Origin: an uncultured Opitutales bacterium
GTDB taxonomy: Bacteria; Verrucomicrobiota; Verrucomicrobiia; Opitutales; Intestinicryptomonadaceae
Direction of reading: 5' to 3'
DNA: 64,000 bases
Assembly (NCBI GenBank): GCA_944389195.1
Contig: CALXLM010000002.1
Span: 1 to 64,000 of the forward strand
Shown one piece after another: positions 27,484 to 36,734 of the stretch (position 1 is its first letter; each line of letters starts with the position of its first letter). The position numbers and the translations under genes are program-made. A model generated the notes under the pieces. It searched no databases and was not told the origin of the DNA. It was given only the letters and a program-made list of their open reading frames with translations.

Positions 27484-28587
27484 ATGAGTTCAAAGGCGGT
27501 TTATTTCATTACTGCCGACGATGATTTTATCGCGGCGGACAGGGCCCGTGCGATATTCGACGGGCTGTCGGCGGGCGTGGCCGACGATATGTCCAGGGAG
27601 ATTGTCGAGGGAAGCGCCGGTAGGGCGGACGAGGCGATTTCGGCCTGTTCGGATACGATAGCCGCCGCCGCAACGCTTTCGCTGTTCGGAGGCTCGAAGG
27701 CGGTGTGGCTGAGGGGCGTTAATTTTCTTTCCGACGCGGCGCAATGGAAGTCAGAGGGCGTAAAGTCGGCGCTCGAAAAACTGTCCGATTTTCTGTCGAA
27801 ACTCGAACCTGAAACGGCGTCGGTGGTCATAAGCGCGTATCCGGTTGACAGGCGCAAGCCGTTTTACAAGAAAATGCAGGAGTTTGCCGAATGCGAGGAT
27901 TTTAAAAGCAAAGATCCGATATCGGGCTGCGTGGACGTTCTAATGCGCAAAAGCCGCGCCGAAAAAATTCCGATAGAAGAGGGGGCTGCCGAAGTTTTGG
28001 CTTCAGTTGTTGCGGGCAATCCGCGCATGGCGGTGTCTGAGCTTGAAAAGCTGGCAGCATACGTCAACGGCGAACGCCCCATATCCGAGCGCGATGTTGC
28101 AGAACTCGTTCCCATATTCGGAGAGGGCGATTTTTTCGACATTTCAAACGCCTTCTATTCAGGCGATTTAAACGCCGCCCTGTCGGCGTTAAAACGCTAC
28201 TTTTTCGCCAACAAAAAGGCTTCGGCGCGCCCGATAATATCGGCGTTGCAGAGGCAAAATTCGATGCTGATACAGCTGCGGTCGATGATGGACGGCGGTG
28301 TTCTGACAAAATCGGTGCGCCCCCAGCCGAAGGCTTCCATGGACGGGGCGGCGGAGCGTTTTTCGGCGTTTTTTGAAGATGCGGACCAGAAAAGCTGCTA
28401 CAACGTGTTTTCCCAAAACCCGTGGTACGCGGGGTCAAAGCTCGCGCCTATTGCGGGGGGAATTTCGTTAAAAAAGCTTATCGACTGCCAGATGAACCTT
28501 GCCAAAGCTTTTCAGGACTTGATTTCAAGGCCGAATTCTGACGAGCAGGTCATGCGCGACCTTTTCGTCTTGTGCATGTCGAAATAA
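27484..28587 (+). CDS. holA: DNA polymerase III delta subunit
   Basis: This 367-residue clamp-loader subunit starts MSSKAVYFITADDDFIAADRARAIFDGL, the usual HolA opening. Family features follow: LFGGSKAVWLRGVNFL, SASP-like VVISAYPVDRRKPFYKKMQEFAECEDFK, and VVAGNPRMAVSELEKLAAYV with the helical collar domain after it. The weakly conserved Walker region is expected for delta. The ATG at 27484 is chosen over upstream in-frame starts that run into the divergent rhamnosidase gene. It is followed eight bases later by a SanA-like gene. Confidence 0.88.
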   Translation: MSSKAVYFITADDDFIAADRARAIFDGLSAGVADDMSREIVEGSAGRADEAISACSDTIAAAATLSLFGGSKAVWLRGVNFLSDAAQWKSEGVKSALEKLSDFLSKLEPETASVVISAYPVDRRKPFYKKMQEFAECEDFKSKDPISGCVDVLMRKSRAEKIPIEEGAAEVLASVVAGNPRMAVSELEKLAAYVNGERPISERDVAELVPIFGEGDFFDISNAFYSGDLNAALSALKRYFFANKKASARPIISALQRQNSMLIQLRSMMDGGVLTKSVRPQPKASMDGAAERFSAFFEDADQKSCYNVFSQNPWYAGSKLAPIAGGISLKKLIDCQMNLAKAFQDLISRPNSDEQVMRDLFVLCMSK

Positions 28588-28595
28588 ACACCGTT

Positions 28596-29222
28596 ATGCG
28601 CCATCTTGTTAAGCTTGTGTTTTGGATTGCGGCGTCTTTGGCGCTTGCCGCAGCGGCGTTCTTTGTTTTTGCAAACTGTTTGATGCTGTCGTACGCGCCC
28701 GCGGATTCGATTGACAAGGTCGTTCCGAGAAACTATGCGCTGCTTTTAGGGACGTCAAAATTTACATACGGTGGAATGATAAACCCGTATTACAGGTACA
28801 GGATTGTGGCGGCTGTCGAGTTGTACAAAGCGGGGAAGGTTCGGAAAATCATAGCCAGCGGCGACAATTCATCGAAATATTACAATGAACCCGCCGCAAT
28901 GCGCGACGATCTCGTTTCAATGGGCGTTCCGAAAGAGGATATAATTTTGGATTTTGCTGGGCTGCGCACTCTCGATTCGGTGGCAAGGTGCAGGTCTAAA
29001 TTCGGCGTATCGGATCCCGTCGTAGTCACTCAGAGGTACCATGCGGGGCGGGCGTTGTATCTTGCGGAAAAGCTCGGCCTCGACGGCGCGGTCGCCTATG
29101 CGGCAAAGACTCCGGACAGCGCGTCATACAGGTTTAGAAACGAAATAAGGGAGTCTTTCGCCAGGGCGCTCGCGTTAATGGACGTGATAATTTTGGGTAC
29201 GCGCCCAAAGTACGAAAAATAA
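28596..29222 (+). CDS. SanA/YdcF-like (DUF218) membrane protein
   Basis: This 208-residue protein has one N-terminal membrane helix (about residues 3-28) and a periplasmic DUF218 domain: YALLLGTSKFTYGGMINPYYRYRIVAAVELYKAGKVRKIIASGDN, then EPAAMRDDLVSMGVPKEDIILDFAGLRTLDSVARCRSKFG and VVTQRYHAGRALYLAEKLGLDG. SanA proteins affect envelope barrier function and vancomycin tolerance in enterobacteria; the biochemical reaction is unclear. It lies eight bases after holA, so it is probably co-transcribed. Confidence 0.9.
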   Translation: MRHLVKLVFWIAASLALAAAAFFVFANCLMLSYAPADSIDKVVPRNYALLLGTSKFTYGGMINPYYRYRIVAAVELYKAGKVRKIIASGDNSSKYYNEPAAMRDDLVSMGVPKEDIILDFAGLRTLDSVARCRSKFGVSDPVVVTQRYHAGRALYLAEKLGLDGAVAYAAKTPDSASYRFRNEIRESFARALALMDVIILGTRPKYEK

Positions 29223-29291
29223 ATCGGCGTTCCTATGCGCCCGCCTTTCGAATAGGCGCGAGTGTGGCGGACAGCTGTGATGCAAATATTG

Positions 29292-29319
29292 TTGAAAAGT
29301 ATGCGGAGGCTCGGATAAT
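29292..29319 (+). promoter_or_regulatory. Sigma70-like promoter of the GH5-like gene
   Basis: TTGAAA (29292-29297), 16 bases, GATAAT (29314-29319). Seven bases beyond the -10 is the A of the ATG at 29326, so the message would be leaderless. Confidence 0.5.
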
Positions 29320-29325
29320 GCGTCT

Positions 29326-30771
29326 ATGAAATATACATTGTTGTCCATGTTTTGCATTTTGGCGTTTTGTTCGTGCGGCATTGCCGGCGACGGGCATTTT
29401 GTTGGGGTTTCCAGGGAAAATCCGAATTACTTGTGTCTCGACAACGGCGAGGCCTTCGTCCCCAGAGGGTACAACATGTGCTTCCCGCGCCACTATAAAA
29501 AGCTTTCGGAAGACGAATGTTTTGTGCTCATAGAGGAGCATTTCAAAATGCTGTCCGAAAACGGCGGAAACTATACGCGCATATGGCTGTCGCATCCGTT
29601 TTACGAGATAGAGGACGAACAGGCGGGAAAATACAATCCGGCAAAGATTGCCCGCATAGACAGATTTATGGCGCTTGCAAAAAAATACGGCGTCCGGGTT
29701 AAAATGTGCATAGAGCACTTTAGAAACATAAAGGACTACAAGCCCAACGAAAACGAGCGCGGCCTAAACGCGTTTTTGTTCGCCCGGCCGGCGTACGACG
29801 GCGAGTTCAAAAGCATGGACGAATATTTCTCCTCTCCCAAGGGGCGCGAGCTTTTCTTGAAACGCTTCAAGGTTTTTGCCGACAAGTACGGAAACGACCC
29901 CATCGTTTTCGGCTGGGAGCTTTGGAACGAAAACAACTGCGTTTCCGCCAAGCCCGAAATTGTCAGGGAATGGCAGAAGTTTATGATGTCTAAAATTAGG
30001 CAAATGTGCCCGAAACAAATGGTCATGAACAGCTATGGCAGCTTTGACGGCGACGTGGCCAAAAGCGCCTACGAGTTCTATATGGACGGCTATTCGGGAG
30101 ATATTGCCCAAATACACAGATACCTCGACGAGGGCGCAAAATATGAAATATGCAAGGGCCCTGCCGATTTGTTTTCGGCCGACGCTATTGCGCAAATCCG
30201 CAAAATTTCGCCGGACCGCCCGGCATTTCTTGCCGAAACTGGCGGCGTTCTTCCCAAGCACTCCGGGCCGTGGCGCTTTTACGACAATGATTCCGACGGC
30301 GTTCTGTTCCACGACACGTTTTACACTCCGTTTTTCTGCGGGGCGGCAGGGCCTGGACAGCCGTGGCATTGGGATTTATACGTGCTTCCGCACAAACTTT
30401 GGCGGCATGTCGGGATATTTTCAAAGTTTATAGACGGGACGGATCCGGTAAGCGAGAAATTCAAACCTGTTAGAGCCGATTCGGGCGAATTGCGCGTTTA
30501 TGCGCTTAAAGGCTCGAAGACTGTATTGGCGTTCATAAGGGATTCTAAAAACGATTGGAAGACCGAGTTCGTAAACGGCGTTGCCCCGCGCACTGTTTCG
30601 AAGGCGGAGGTGGATTTGTCGCCTTTGGTTGGAGGGCGGAGGATCGCCAGGGCCGAGGTGTTCGACCTTTGGAAGGGCGGTTCTGTTGACGTTGACGCGT
30701 CGAAGTCTGCAAAAGTTTCGCTTCCGGATTTTAAGCGTTCGTGCGGCTTAAAAATAACTCTTTCGGATTAA
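29326..30771 (+). CDS. Exported GH5-like endo-glycanase (mannanase/cellulase type)
   Basis: This 481-residue protein has a lipoprotein-like signal (MKYTLLSMFCILAFCSCGIAG). A TIM-barrel follows: VPRGYNMCFPRHYKKLSEDE, ENGGNYTRIWLSH, and VFGWELWNENN with the probable acid/base E202. FLAETGG holds the probable nucleophile E304. GH5 subfamilies of this type act on beta-mannan or related hemicelluloses; the precise substrate is not readable. About 100 C-terminal residues form a beta-sandwich ending in IARAEVFDLWKGG. It has its own promoter and terminator. Confidence 0.8.
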   Translation: MKYTLLSMFCILAFCSCGIAGDGHFVGVSRENPNYLCLDNGEAFVPRGYNMCFPRHYKKLSEDECFVLIEEHFKMLSENGGNYTRIWLSHPFYEIEDEQAGKYNPAKIARIDRFMALAKKYGVRVKMCIEHFRNIKDYKPNENERGLNAFLFARPAYDGEFKSMDEYFSSPKGRELFLKRFKVFADKYGNDPIVFGWELWNENNCVSAKPEIVREWQKFMMSKIRQMCPKQMVMNSYGSFDGDVAKSAYEFYMDGYSGDIAQIHRYLDEGAKYEICKGPADLFSADAIAQIRKISPDRPAFLAETGGVLPKHSGPWRFYDNDSDGVLFHDTFYTPFFCGAAGPGQPWHWDLYVLPHKLWRHVGIFSKFIDGTDPVSEKFKPVRADSGELRVYALKGSKTVLAFIRDSKNDWKTEFVNGVAPRTVSKAEVDLSPLVGGRRIARAEVFDLWKGGSVDVDASKSAKVSLPDFKRSCGLKITLSD

Positions 30772-30788
30772 GCGTACGGAAAGACACG

Positions 30789-30824
30789 AAAAAGCGTGCC
30801 CGGATACAGGGCGCGCTTTTTTTT
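30789..30824 (+). terminator. Terminator after the GH5-like gene
   Basis: AGCGTGCCC (30793-30801) pairs with GGGCGCGCT (30809-30817), one G-U pair included, around a seven-base loop containing GGATACA. Eight T's follow. Confidence 0.9.
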
Positions 30825-31168
30825 AGGTATGTTTGCATGTGCGGGCGTTTTCAATTGGGAAGCGCATTTTTTGCATGTTGCAAGCGGATCCGCGGCAGTT
30901 TGAGCGGTGCGCGGCATTTGCGGCCGCTCCCCCGTTTTCCCGCCGGGCGGAGCGCCGTTTGTGCAACTGCAGGCGACGGACGCGGCGCGCATGTTTTATT
31001 TATTTTGTGCGACACGCAATCTCTTGCGGATGCGGGATAGAGATGGGGGCCGCGCGCGGCATGAGTTTCCGGCGGGATATTCTATGGGATTTCTCGAAGT
31101 GGGATTTTTGTTTTTTCCAATGGGCTGGCGCGGAGCATTTGTCTTTTAAAATTGCGCGTACTGCGGAA
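30825..31168. other. GC-rich gene-free spacer between convergent genes
   Basis: This stretch lies between the terminators of the GH5-like (plus) and GH10 (minus) genes. Short open frames exist in several frames, but none has a Shine-Dalgarno sequence or a recognisable domain. I see no tRNA-like fold. Confidence 0.6.
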
Positions 31169-31199
31169 TAAAAAAGCGCGCCGGATACCCGGGCGCGCC
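31169..31199 (-). terminator. Terminator of the GH10 operon
   Basis: GCGCGCCGG (31176-31184) faces CCGGGCGCGC (31189-31198), pairing with a one-base bulge around a GATAC-containing loop. The A-run at its left is a T-run on the minus strand. Its core resembles the terminator at 30789-30824. Confidence 0.82.
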
Positions 31200-31221
31200 T
31201 GTCCGCCGCCGCAAAGCGTGA

Positions 31222-32805
31222 CTATTTTACATGCACTATCTTAAAGCGCTCCGCGCCGTCTGCGTCGGTCCAAGATATGCGGTATTTGCCTTTAAAACCC
31301 CTGAATTTTACGTTGCCGTCGGCGTCGGGCTTGGCGGAGATGTTGGTTTTCCATTCCTTATTTATAAGTTCGTCGAGCGCGTAGTACGCGGGTTTGGGGT
31401 TCATTCCGCGCGTAAACAGACCCGACAGCGACGGTTCACCCGGAGCGCCGCAGTCGTCGACTACGTTCCACCAAGTAATGCCCATCATCGGCTTTATGCT
31501 GAACCACAGGCGGTACATGTTGCGCGCTATTATCGCCTGGATCATTCTTCCGCGATCCGTCGTGTCCGCAGCGGTAATGGTGATTTCGCTCAGATGTATC
31601 GGTTTGCCGACGTCTATCATTTCCATTATGCGCCACACGTCGTCGGGATTGATTTTTTCTGGTATCTTGCCTTCTGATACTGCTCGGCTTTCCTTGGGGT
31701 TGAACAAATGCATTTGCGAGCCGACTATGTCTATCTTACACCCGCGCGATATTAGCTCCTTCACCTGTTTCGGATATGCGGGTTTCATGTGGTAGTCGTT
31801 GATGTTGAGCTTTACGCTTTGCGGAAAGTTCTTTTGAGCCACTTGGAAAGCTTCGTAAGTGAAGTCGCCTGGCATAAGCCCCCAAGCTTTCATGAGCTTG
31901 TCGCCTTCGGCGAACTTGCCTCTGTCGTAGGCGCCCGCGCTCTCGTTTACGACGTCCCAGCTGTCGACGGTGTCGCCGTAGTATTGCGCGATTTCGGTTA
32001 TGCGCTTGGCGAAGGCCTTTTTAAGATTTTCGGCAAACACGGGAAATTTTTCGGAAATCTGCTTTGGGGTGAGTTTTTTGTATGCCTCTTTATATTTTTC
32101 CGGAAGGCTCTTGTTGGCGTGAACCGGGAATTCCTCGAGGATTTCATTCAAGAACAGTTCGCGTTCCTTCGGGTCCGTCAGGCAGCTGTCGAAAAGCCAT
32201 GTCGGCATGTGCCACGAGCGGTTGTCCCAAATCAGGGGGTGGCCGTGTATGCGTATGCCCATTTCCTTGCAGTATCTGATTACGTTTTCGGGTGCTGGGC
32301 GGCGCCAGTGCGGCTGGGTTTTGGGTGAATCTATGCCGTTCCAGTATTTTGCGCTGTCCCAGTATTCGCTTTTGAAGCGGGGGCGGTTTGGCTGCATCTC
32401 GAATTTCTGCCAATAAAACGACACGGTTGCGGAATTGAAGAGCGAGCCGTAAAGCGACTTGTATTTGGCGTTGAGGGCGTCGTCGCCGAGCTGGTCAAAG
32501 TTGAAGATGTGCGCGCCGAATATGAAGTCGTGCGAAATCTGCTCGATTGCCACGTCGGTGCCGTCCTTTATTTTGCCGACGTTCACGGTGGCGTCCGCTT
32601 TGCGGTTGGCTTCGATGTCTTCGTCGATTTTCTTTTGGACTTCGGGATTCCACACGTCCCAATACTTTTGCGACATTATTTTATCGGTGTCCTCCGCCGC
32701 GTTTTTTGGCACATTGACCCCGTGGGAGGCTGCGGCTTCCGCAGCGAAAAGAACCGTTGCTGCGGAAACTCCCAATATCATATATATTTTTTTGATTTTT
32801 TCCAT
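31222..32805 (-). CDS. Secreted GH10 endo-beta-1,4-xylanase, copy 1
   Basis: This 527-residue protein has a Sec signal (MEKIKKIYMILGVSAATVLFAAEAAA). The GH10 TIM-barrel runs from about residue 60 to 480: FGAHIFNFDQLG, GIRIHGHPLIWD, DSWDVVNESAG with acid/base E288, and PIHLSEITIT with nucleophile E407, then MMGITWWNVVD. A 45-residue C-terminal tail (NVKFRGFKGKYRISW) is shared with copy 2. It would cut internal xylan bonds. It lies 20 bases downstream of copy 2 on the same strand, and the two form an operon ended by the terminator at 31169. The first 95 mature residues are identical to copy 2. Confidence 0.95.
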   Translation of the reverse strand: MEKIKKIYMILGVSAATVLFAAEAAASHGVNVPKNAAEDTDKIMSQKYWDVWNPEVQKKIDEDIEANRKADATVNVGKIKDGTDVAIEQISHDFIFGAHIFNFDQLGDDALNAKYKSLYGSLFNSATVSFYWQKFEMQPNRPRFKSEYWDSAKYWNGIDSPKTQPHWRRPAPENVIRYCKEMGIRIHGHPLIWDNRSWHMPTWLFDSCLTDPKERELFLNEILEEFPVHANKSLPEKYKEAYKKLTPKQISEKFPVFAENLKKAFAKRITEIAQYYGDTVDSWDVVNESAGAYDRGKFAEGDKLMKAWGLMPGDFTYEAFQVAQKNFPQSVKLNINDYHMKPAYPKQVKELISRGCKIDIVGSQMHLFNPKESRAVSEGKIPEKINPDDVWRIMEMIDVGKPIHLSEITITAADTTDRGRMIQAIIARNMYRLWFSIKPMMGITWWNVVDDCGAPGEPSLSGLFTRGMNPKPAYYALDELINKEWKTNISAKPDADGNVKFRGFKGKYRISWTDADGAERFKIVHVK

Positions 32806-32825
32806 TTTGATTCCGTTGTTGTGGT

Positions 32826-34406
32826 TTATTTTACATATACAATTTTAAAGCGCTCCGCGCCGTCGGCGCCTGTCCAAGAGATGCGGTATTTGCCTTTAAA
32901 GCCCCTGAATTTTACGTTGCCGTCGGCGTCGGGCTTGGCGGAGATGTTGGTTTTCCATTCCTTATTTATAAGTTCGTCGAGCGCGTAGAACGCGGGTTTG
33001 GGGTTCATTCCGCGCGTAAACAGGCCCGACAACGACGGCTCTTTGGGGGCGCCGCATCCGTCAACGACGTTCCACCATGTGATGCCCATCATCGGCTTTA
33101 TGCTGAACCATGTCCGGTACATGTTGCGCGCGACTATCGCCTGGATCATTTTACCCCTTTCCGTATTGTCCGGCGCGGTGATTGTGACTTCGCTCAGATG
33201 TATAGGTTTGCCGACGTCCACAATTTTTATGATTTCGCGTATGCCGTCCGGCTCCGTTCGTTCCGAGGTTATGCCCTTCGATATGTCGAGTATGCTTTTG
33301 GGGTTCATGAAGTGCATCTGCTGGCCGACTATGTCTATTTTGCATCCGCGCGATACCAGCTCCTCTATTTGTCTGCGGTAGGCCTGGTGTTTATAGTAGT
33401 AGTCGTTGATGTTGAGTTTTACGTTTTTGGGAAAATTCTTTTGGGCGGTTTGAAAGGCGTCGTACACGAAGTCGGCGGGCATGATTACGCCCATGCGCGA
33501 TTTCATCATGACGTCTCCGTCGGAAAATCCGCCGTTTTTATGGGCTTCGGCGGCTTCGTTTACAACGTCCCAGCTGTCGATTGTGTCGCCGTAGTATTGC
33601 GCGATTTCGGTTATGCGCTTGGCAAAGGCCTTTTTCATGTTGGCCGCCATGACGGGAAACATTTTAGAGAGGTCTTTTCCTGTAAGCTTTTTGTATTTTT
33701 CGGTGTATTTTTCGGGAGTTGCGCGCTGGCCGAATACCGGAAGTTCGGTTATTATCTCGCCCATGAACAGTTCGCGTTCCTTCGGGTCTGTAAGGCACGA
33801 TTCCAACAGCCATACGGGAATGTGGAATAGGCGGATATCCCAAATTAGTGGGTGGCCGTGTATGCGTATGCCCATTTCCTTGCAATACTTGATTGCGTTT
33901 TCGGGTGCTGGGCGGCGCCAGTGCGGCTGGGTCTGGGGGGAATCGATGTTGTTCCAGTATTTTGCGCTGTCCCAGTATTCGCTCTTGAAGCGGGGGCGGT
34001 CTTTTTGGAGTTCGAAAGTGTACCAGTAGAACGCCACCGTGGCGGAATTGAAGAGCGAGCCGTAAAGCGACTTGTACTTTGCGTTGAGGGCGTCGTCGCC
34101 GAGCTGGTCGAAGTTGAAGATGTGCGCGCCGAATATAAAGTCGTGTGAAATCTGCTCGATTGCCACGTCGGTGCCGTCCTTTATTTTGCCTACGTTCACA
34201 GTGGCGTCCGCCTTGCGGTTGGCTTCGATGTCTTCGTCGATTTTCTTTTGGACTTCGGGGTTCCACACGTCCCAATACTTTTGCGACATTATTTTATCGG
34301 TGTCCTCCGCCGCGTTTTTTGGTATGCGAACAGAGCAAAATGCTGACGTTGCAAAATAGAAAATCGCTATTGTTGAAATAGCAAATATAGCAAATGTGTT
34401 TTTCAT
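32826..34406 (-). CDS. Secreted GH10 endo-beta-1,4-xylanase, copy 2
   Basis: This 526-residue paralogue of the downstream gene has a Sec signal, MKNTFAIFAISTIAIFYFATSAFC. Acid/base E284 is in DSWDVVNEAAE and nucleophile E406 is in PIHLSEVTIT. The N-terminal 95 and C-terminal 45 mature residues are almost the same as in copy 1, while the middle has clearly diverged, including the +/- subsite loops (DIRLFHIPVWLLES versus DNRSWHMPTWLFDS). I chose the ATG at 34406 because TATAAT at 34448-34443 lies about 30 bases upstream, within the codons of a longer version starting at 34463. The two copies probably differ in substrate preference. Confidence 0.93.
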   Translation of the reverse strand: MKNTFAIFAISTIAIFYFATSAFCSVRIPKNAAEDTDKIMSQKYWDVWNPEVQKKIDEDIEANRKADATVNVGKIKDGTDVAIEQISHDFIFGAHIFNFDQLGDDALNAKYKSLYGSLFNSATVAFYWYTFELQKDRPRFKSEYWDSAKYWNNIDSPQTQPHWRRPAPENAIKYCKEMGIRIHGHPLIWDIRLFHIPVWLLESCLTDPKERELFMGEIITELPVFGQRATPEKYTEKYKKLTGKDLSKMFPVMAANMKKAFAKRITEIAQYYGDTIDSWDVVNEAAEAHKNGGFSDGDVMMKSRMGVIMPADFVYDAFQTAQKNFPKNVKLNINDYYYKHQAYRRQIEELVSRGCKIDIVGQQMHFMNPKSILDISKGITSERTEPDGIREIIKIVDVGKPIHLSEVTITAPDNTERGKMIQAIVARNMYRTWFSIKPMMGITWWNVVDGCGAPKEPSLSGLFTRGMNPKPAFYALDELINKEWKTNISAKPDADGNVKFRGFKGKYRISWTGADGAERFKIVYVK

Positions 34407-34442
34407 GGAAAAAATCGAGGTATTTTTGTTTTTACGCATATT

Positions 34443-34448
34443 ATTATA
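34443..34448 (-). promoter_or_regulatory. -10 box upstream of the GH10 operon
   Basis: A perfect TATAAT on the minus strand would give a leader of about 30 bases to the ATG at 34406. I see no good -35; TTGAAA lies 14 bases upstream. Confidence 0.35.
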
Positions 34449-34607
34449 GACATTGCCCGCCATTTCAAATATAAAAGCGGTTAAAAAAGGTAAACAGTTT
34501 TCTACAATCCGGCTCTGGCGGGATTTTATTTTGGCTTGACAGAAAAACTTATGTTTTTAACTTCCGCTGAAACTAATACGCTATTTCACAACACACAAAT
34601 TTACGAT

Positions 34608-36653
34608 ATGTCAAGTTATGTTTTTTGCTTTTCGTTAAGGCGGTTTGCATGCGCCGCAATTATTGCGCATTTTCTCGTTTCGGCGGCATTTTCTGCGGAA
34701 TACGCGCGCGCTTTTGAAACCGGCTCGCTTCCGAGGCCCCCGAGCTTCAAGTACGGTGGAAGCGCCTTTCCCTCGGGCGGGTGGAAAAAGGATGTAAAAA
34801 AGATTGCCGATTCTCCCGAATCGAGTTCTGAAGTGGTTTCGTACACTTCTCCGGACGGTTTGGTAAGGGTTGTGCAGAACGCCACTTTTTACAAGAAGTT
34901 CGGCATTTGTGAATGTAAGACAAAAATAGAGAACGTAGGAACCGAGCGTTCAAAGATCATTGAAGATTTCAAGCCCTACCGCCTTGAGTTGGAAAATAAG
35001 CCGAAGAAAACTAAACTTGACGGCGTAAACATTAGAAGATTGAGGGGGTCCGACACTTCATATACCGATTTTTGCCCGGACGATTTCTTCCTTGAACGCC
35101 GTTCCGGCGCCGATAAAATGTCAATGGAAAACGTGTGCGGCTATTCTTCGTCAGAGTGGATGCCGTATATCGGAATTGATTTTGACTCGTTTAACGGATT
35201 GAACTTGGCCGTGGGGTGGTCGGGTGGCTGGCGAGCCGATTTTGCCATATCGGATTTCAAATTCGAGGCGGAAATAGGCATGCGCGCAACAAGGTTTTAT
35301 CTCGAGCCGAAAGAATCGCTGATGCAGCCGTCGATTCTCGAGATGCGCAGGGCGAATATGAGAATAGCCGACGCGCAGAACGTATGGCGCAGGTTTATTC
35401 TGAAGCATAAGACGCCGAAGGGCGCCGACGGCAAGCCATATATCACCCCGATGGTGGTGTCTGGCGGGGGAAGCTCGCCGGACGGCATGTTCGCTAAAAC
35501 GGCGGAGGCGGTGCGCGAGTTCGGAATCGAAGCCGAGCTTTTGGGCGTCGATGCGGGCTGGTACGGCGGCGACCACATGCCCAAACGCAAGACAAGTTTC
35601 GGCGACTGGGTAGAAAGGGCGGGAGATTGGCGCGTAAACAGCAAGGTTCGCCCTGATGGCCTCAAAAATATATCCGAAGCCGCCCATAAGTCGGGAATGG
35701 TTTTTTCTTTGTGGTGCGAAATAGAGCGGGTAATGCCGCTGGCGCCCCTCCATTCTGAACATCCGGAATATTTGCTTCCTTCGGCGGCGGATCCGAATAT
35801 GTTGACGCTTCTTAACCTCGGAAACCCGGACGCGTGGAAATGGGCTTTCGACACAATATCGGACATCGTTGACAAGCACGGCATAGACGTGTGGCGCATA
35901 GATTCGCACGGCAGCTATCGCATGGGCAGGGCGTGGGAAAGGGAGAACGAAAAGAATCCCGACCGCGTCGGCGTTGCCGAAATGAAGCATGTAGCCGGAT
36001 TTTACGCGCTTTGGGACGAGTTGAAAAAGAAATATCCTCACCTTCAGTTTGACAACTGCGCAAGCGGGGGGAAGCGCCTCGACTACGAATCTATGTCGCG
36101 GGCTTTCAGCGTTTGGCGTTCGGACGTTCAATGCCACCGCGACGACGAGGTTGCGGAGGCAAGCCAAATCCAAAACTATTATCTGCACATGTGGCTGCCT
36201 TCGCATTCCGGAGGAAACGGTTCGAACATAGACGACACATATAAGTATGTAAGCTCGATTTCGAGCGGCATGATGGTTGGCGCGGCGCTTGTGGCTTCGG
36301 GCAAGCACACCGAAAGGGTGAAAAAGCTTTTTAGCACAGCAAAACGCATTCGGAAATATATCACGCGCGATTTTTACCAGCTTCTTTCATCTCCGGAAAA
36401 GATGGAGAACTGGTGCGCCTACCAGGGCCACGACCCAGACTCCGATTCCGGATTTTTTATAGCGTTCCGGAGAAAAGCCAGCCCTGCGGAAAAGGTTATG
36501 CTAAACCTTTCTGCCATCGACGGCAAAGCTGTTTACGAGCTTGAAGACAGGGACGGCAAAAAGGCGGAAATATCCGGGAAACGGCTAAAAGACATTGTCG
36601 TGGCACTTCCTCCGCGCGATTACGCTCTTTTCTTTTACTCTAAAAAGAAATGA
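34608..36653 (+). CDS. Exported GH36-like alpha-galactosidase
   Basis: This 681-residue protein has a Sec signal (FACAAIIAHFLVSAAFSA). A beta-sandwich (about 30-280) precedes the TIM-barrel. The barrel has ELLGVDAGWYGG, the nucleophile D432 in DVWRIDSHGSYRMG, and FDNCASGGKRLDYESMSRAFSVWRSDVQCHRDD with acid/base D506. These are the GH36 hallmark blocks. It would remove alpha-galactosyl side groups from galactomannan, xylan decorations or raffinose sugars. I use the ATG at 34608 because the signal peptide follows it; 24 codons upstream overlap a TTGACA box at 34536. A complex stem structure follows the gene. Confidence 0.88.
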   Translation: MSSYVFCFSLRRFACAAIIAHFLVSAAFSAEYARAFETGSLPRPPSFKYGGSAFPSGGWKKDVKKIADSPESSSEVVSYTSPDGLVRVVQNATFYKKFGICECKTKIENVGTERSKIIEDFKPYRLELENKPKKTKLDGVNIRRLRGSDTSYTDFCPDDFFLERRSGADKMSMENVCGYSSSEWMPYIGIDFDSFNGLNLAVGWSGGWRADFAISDFKFEAEIGMRATRFYLEPKESLMQPSILEMRRANMRIADAQNVWRRFILKHKTPKGADGKPYITPMVVSGGGSSPDGMFAKTAEAVREFGIEAELLGVDAGWYGGDHMPKRKTSFGDWVERAGDWRVNSKVRPDGLKNISEAAHKSGMVFSLWCEIERVMPLAPLHSEHPEYLLPSAADPNMLTLLNLGNPDAWKWAFDTISDIVDKHGIDVWRIDSHGSYRMGRAWERENEKNPDRVGVAEMKHVAGFYALWDELKKKYPHLQFDNCASGGKRLDYESMSRAFSVWRSDVQCHRDDEVAEASQIQNYYLHMWLPSHSGGNGSNIDDTYKYVSSISSGMMVGAALVASGKHTERVKKLFSTAKRIRKYITRDFYQLLSSPEKMENWCAYQGHDPDSDSGFFIAFRRKASPAEKVMLNLSAIDGKAVYELEDRDGKKAEISGKRLKDIVVALPPRDYALFFYSKKK

Positions 36654-36734
36654 GTTTTGCGCATTTATTCACGGGCCTTGTGAATGGTTGACGCGGCCGC
36701 ATTGTTCGGCTTTACCGTTTTTTTTGCCTGCCCG

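Noticed and set aside
35151-36308. 385-codon open frame on the minus strand
   Set aside because: It lies wholly opposite the alpha-galactosidase catalytic domain; Arg/His/Val-rich shadow without motifs.
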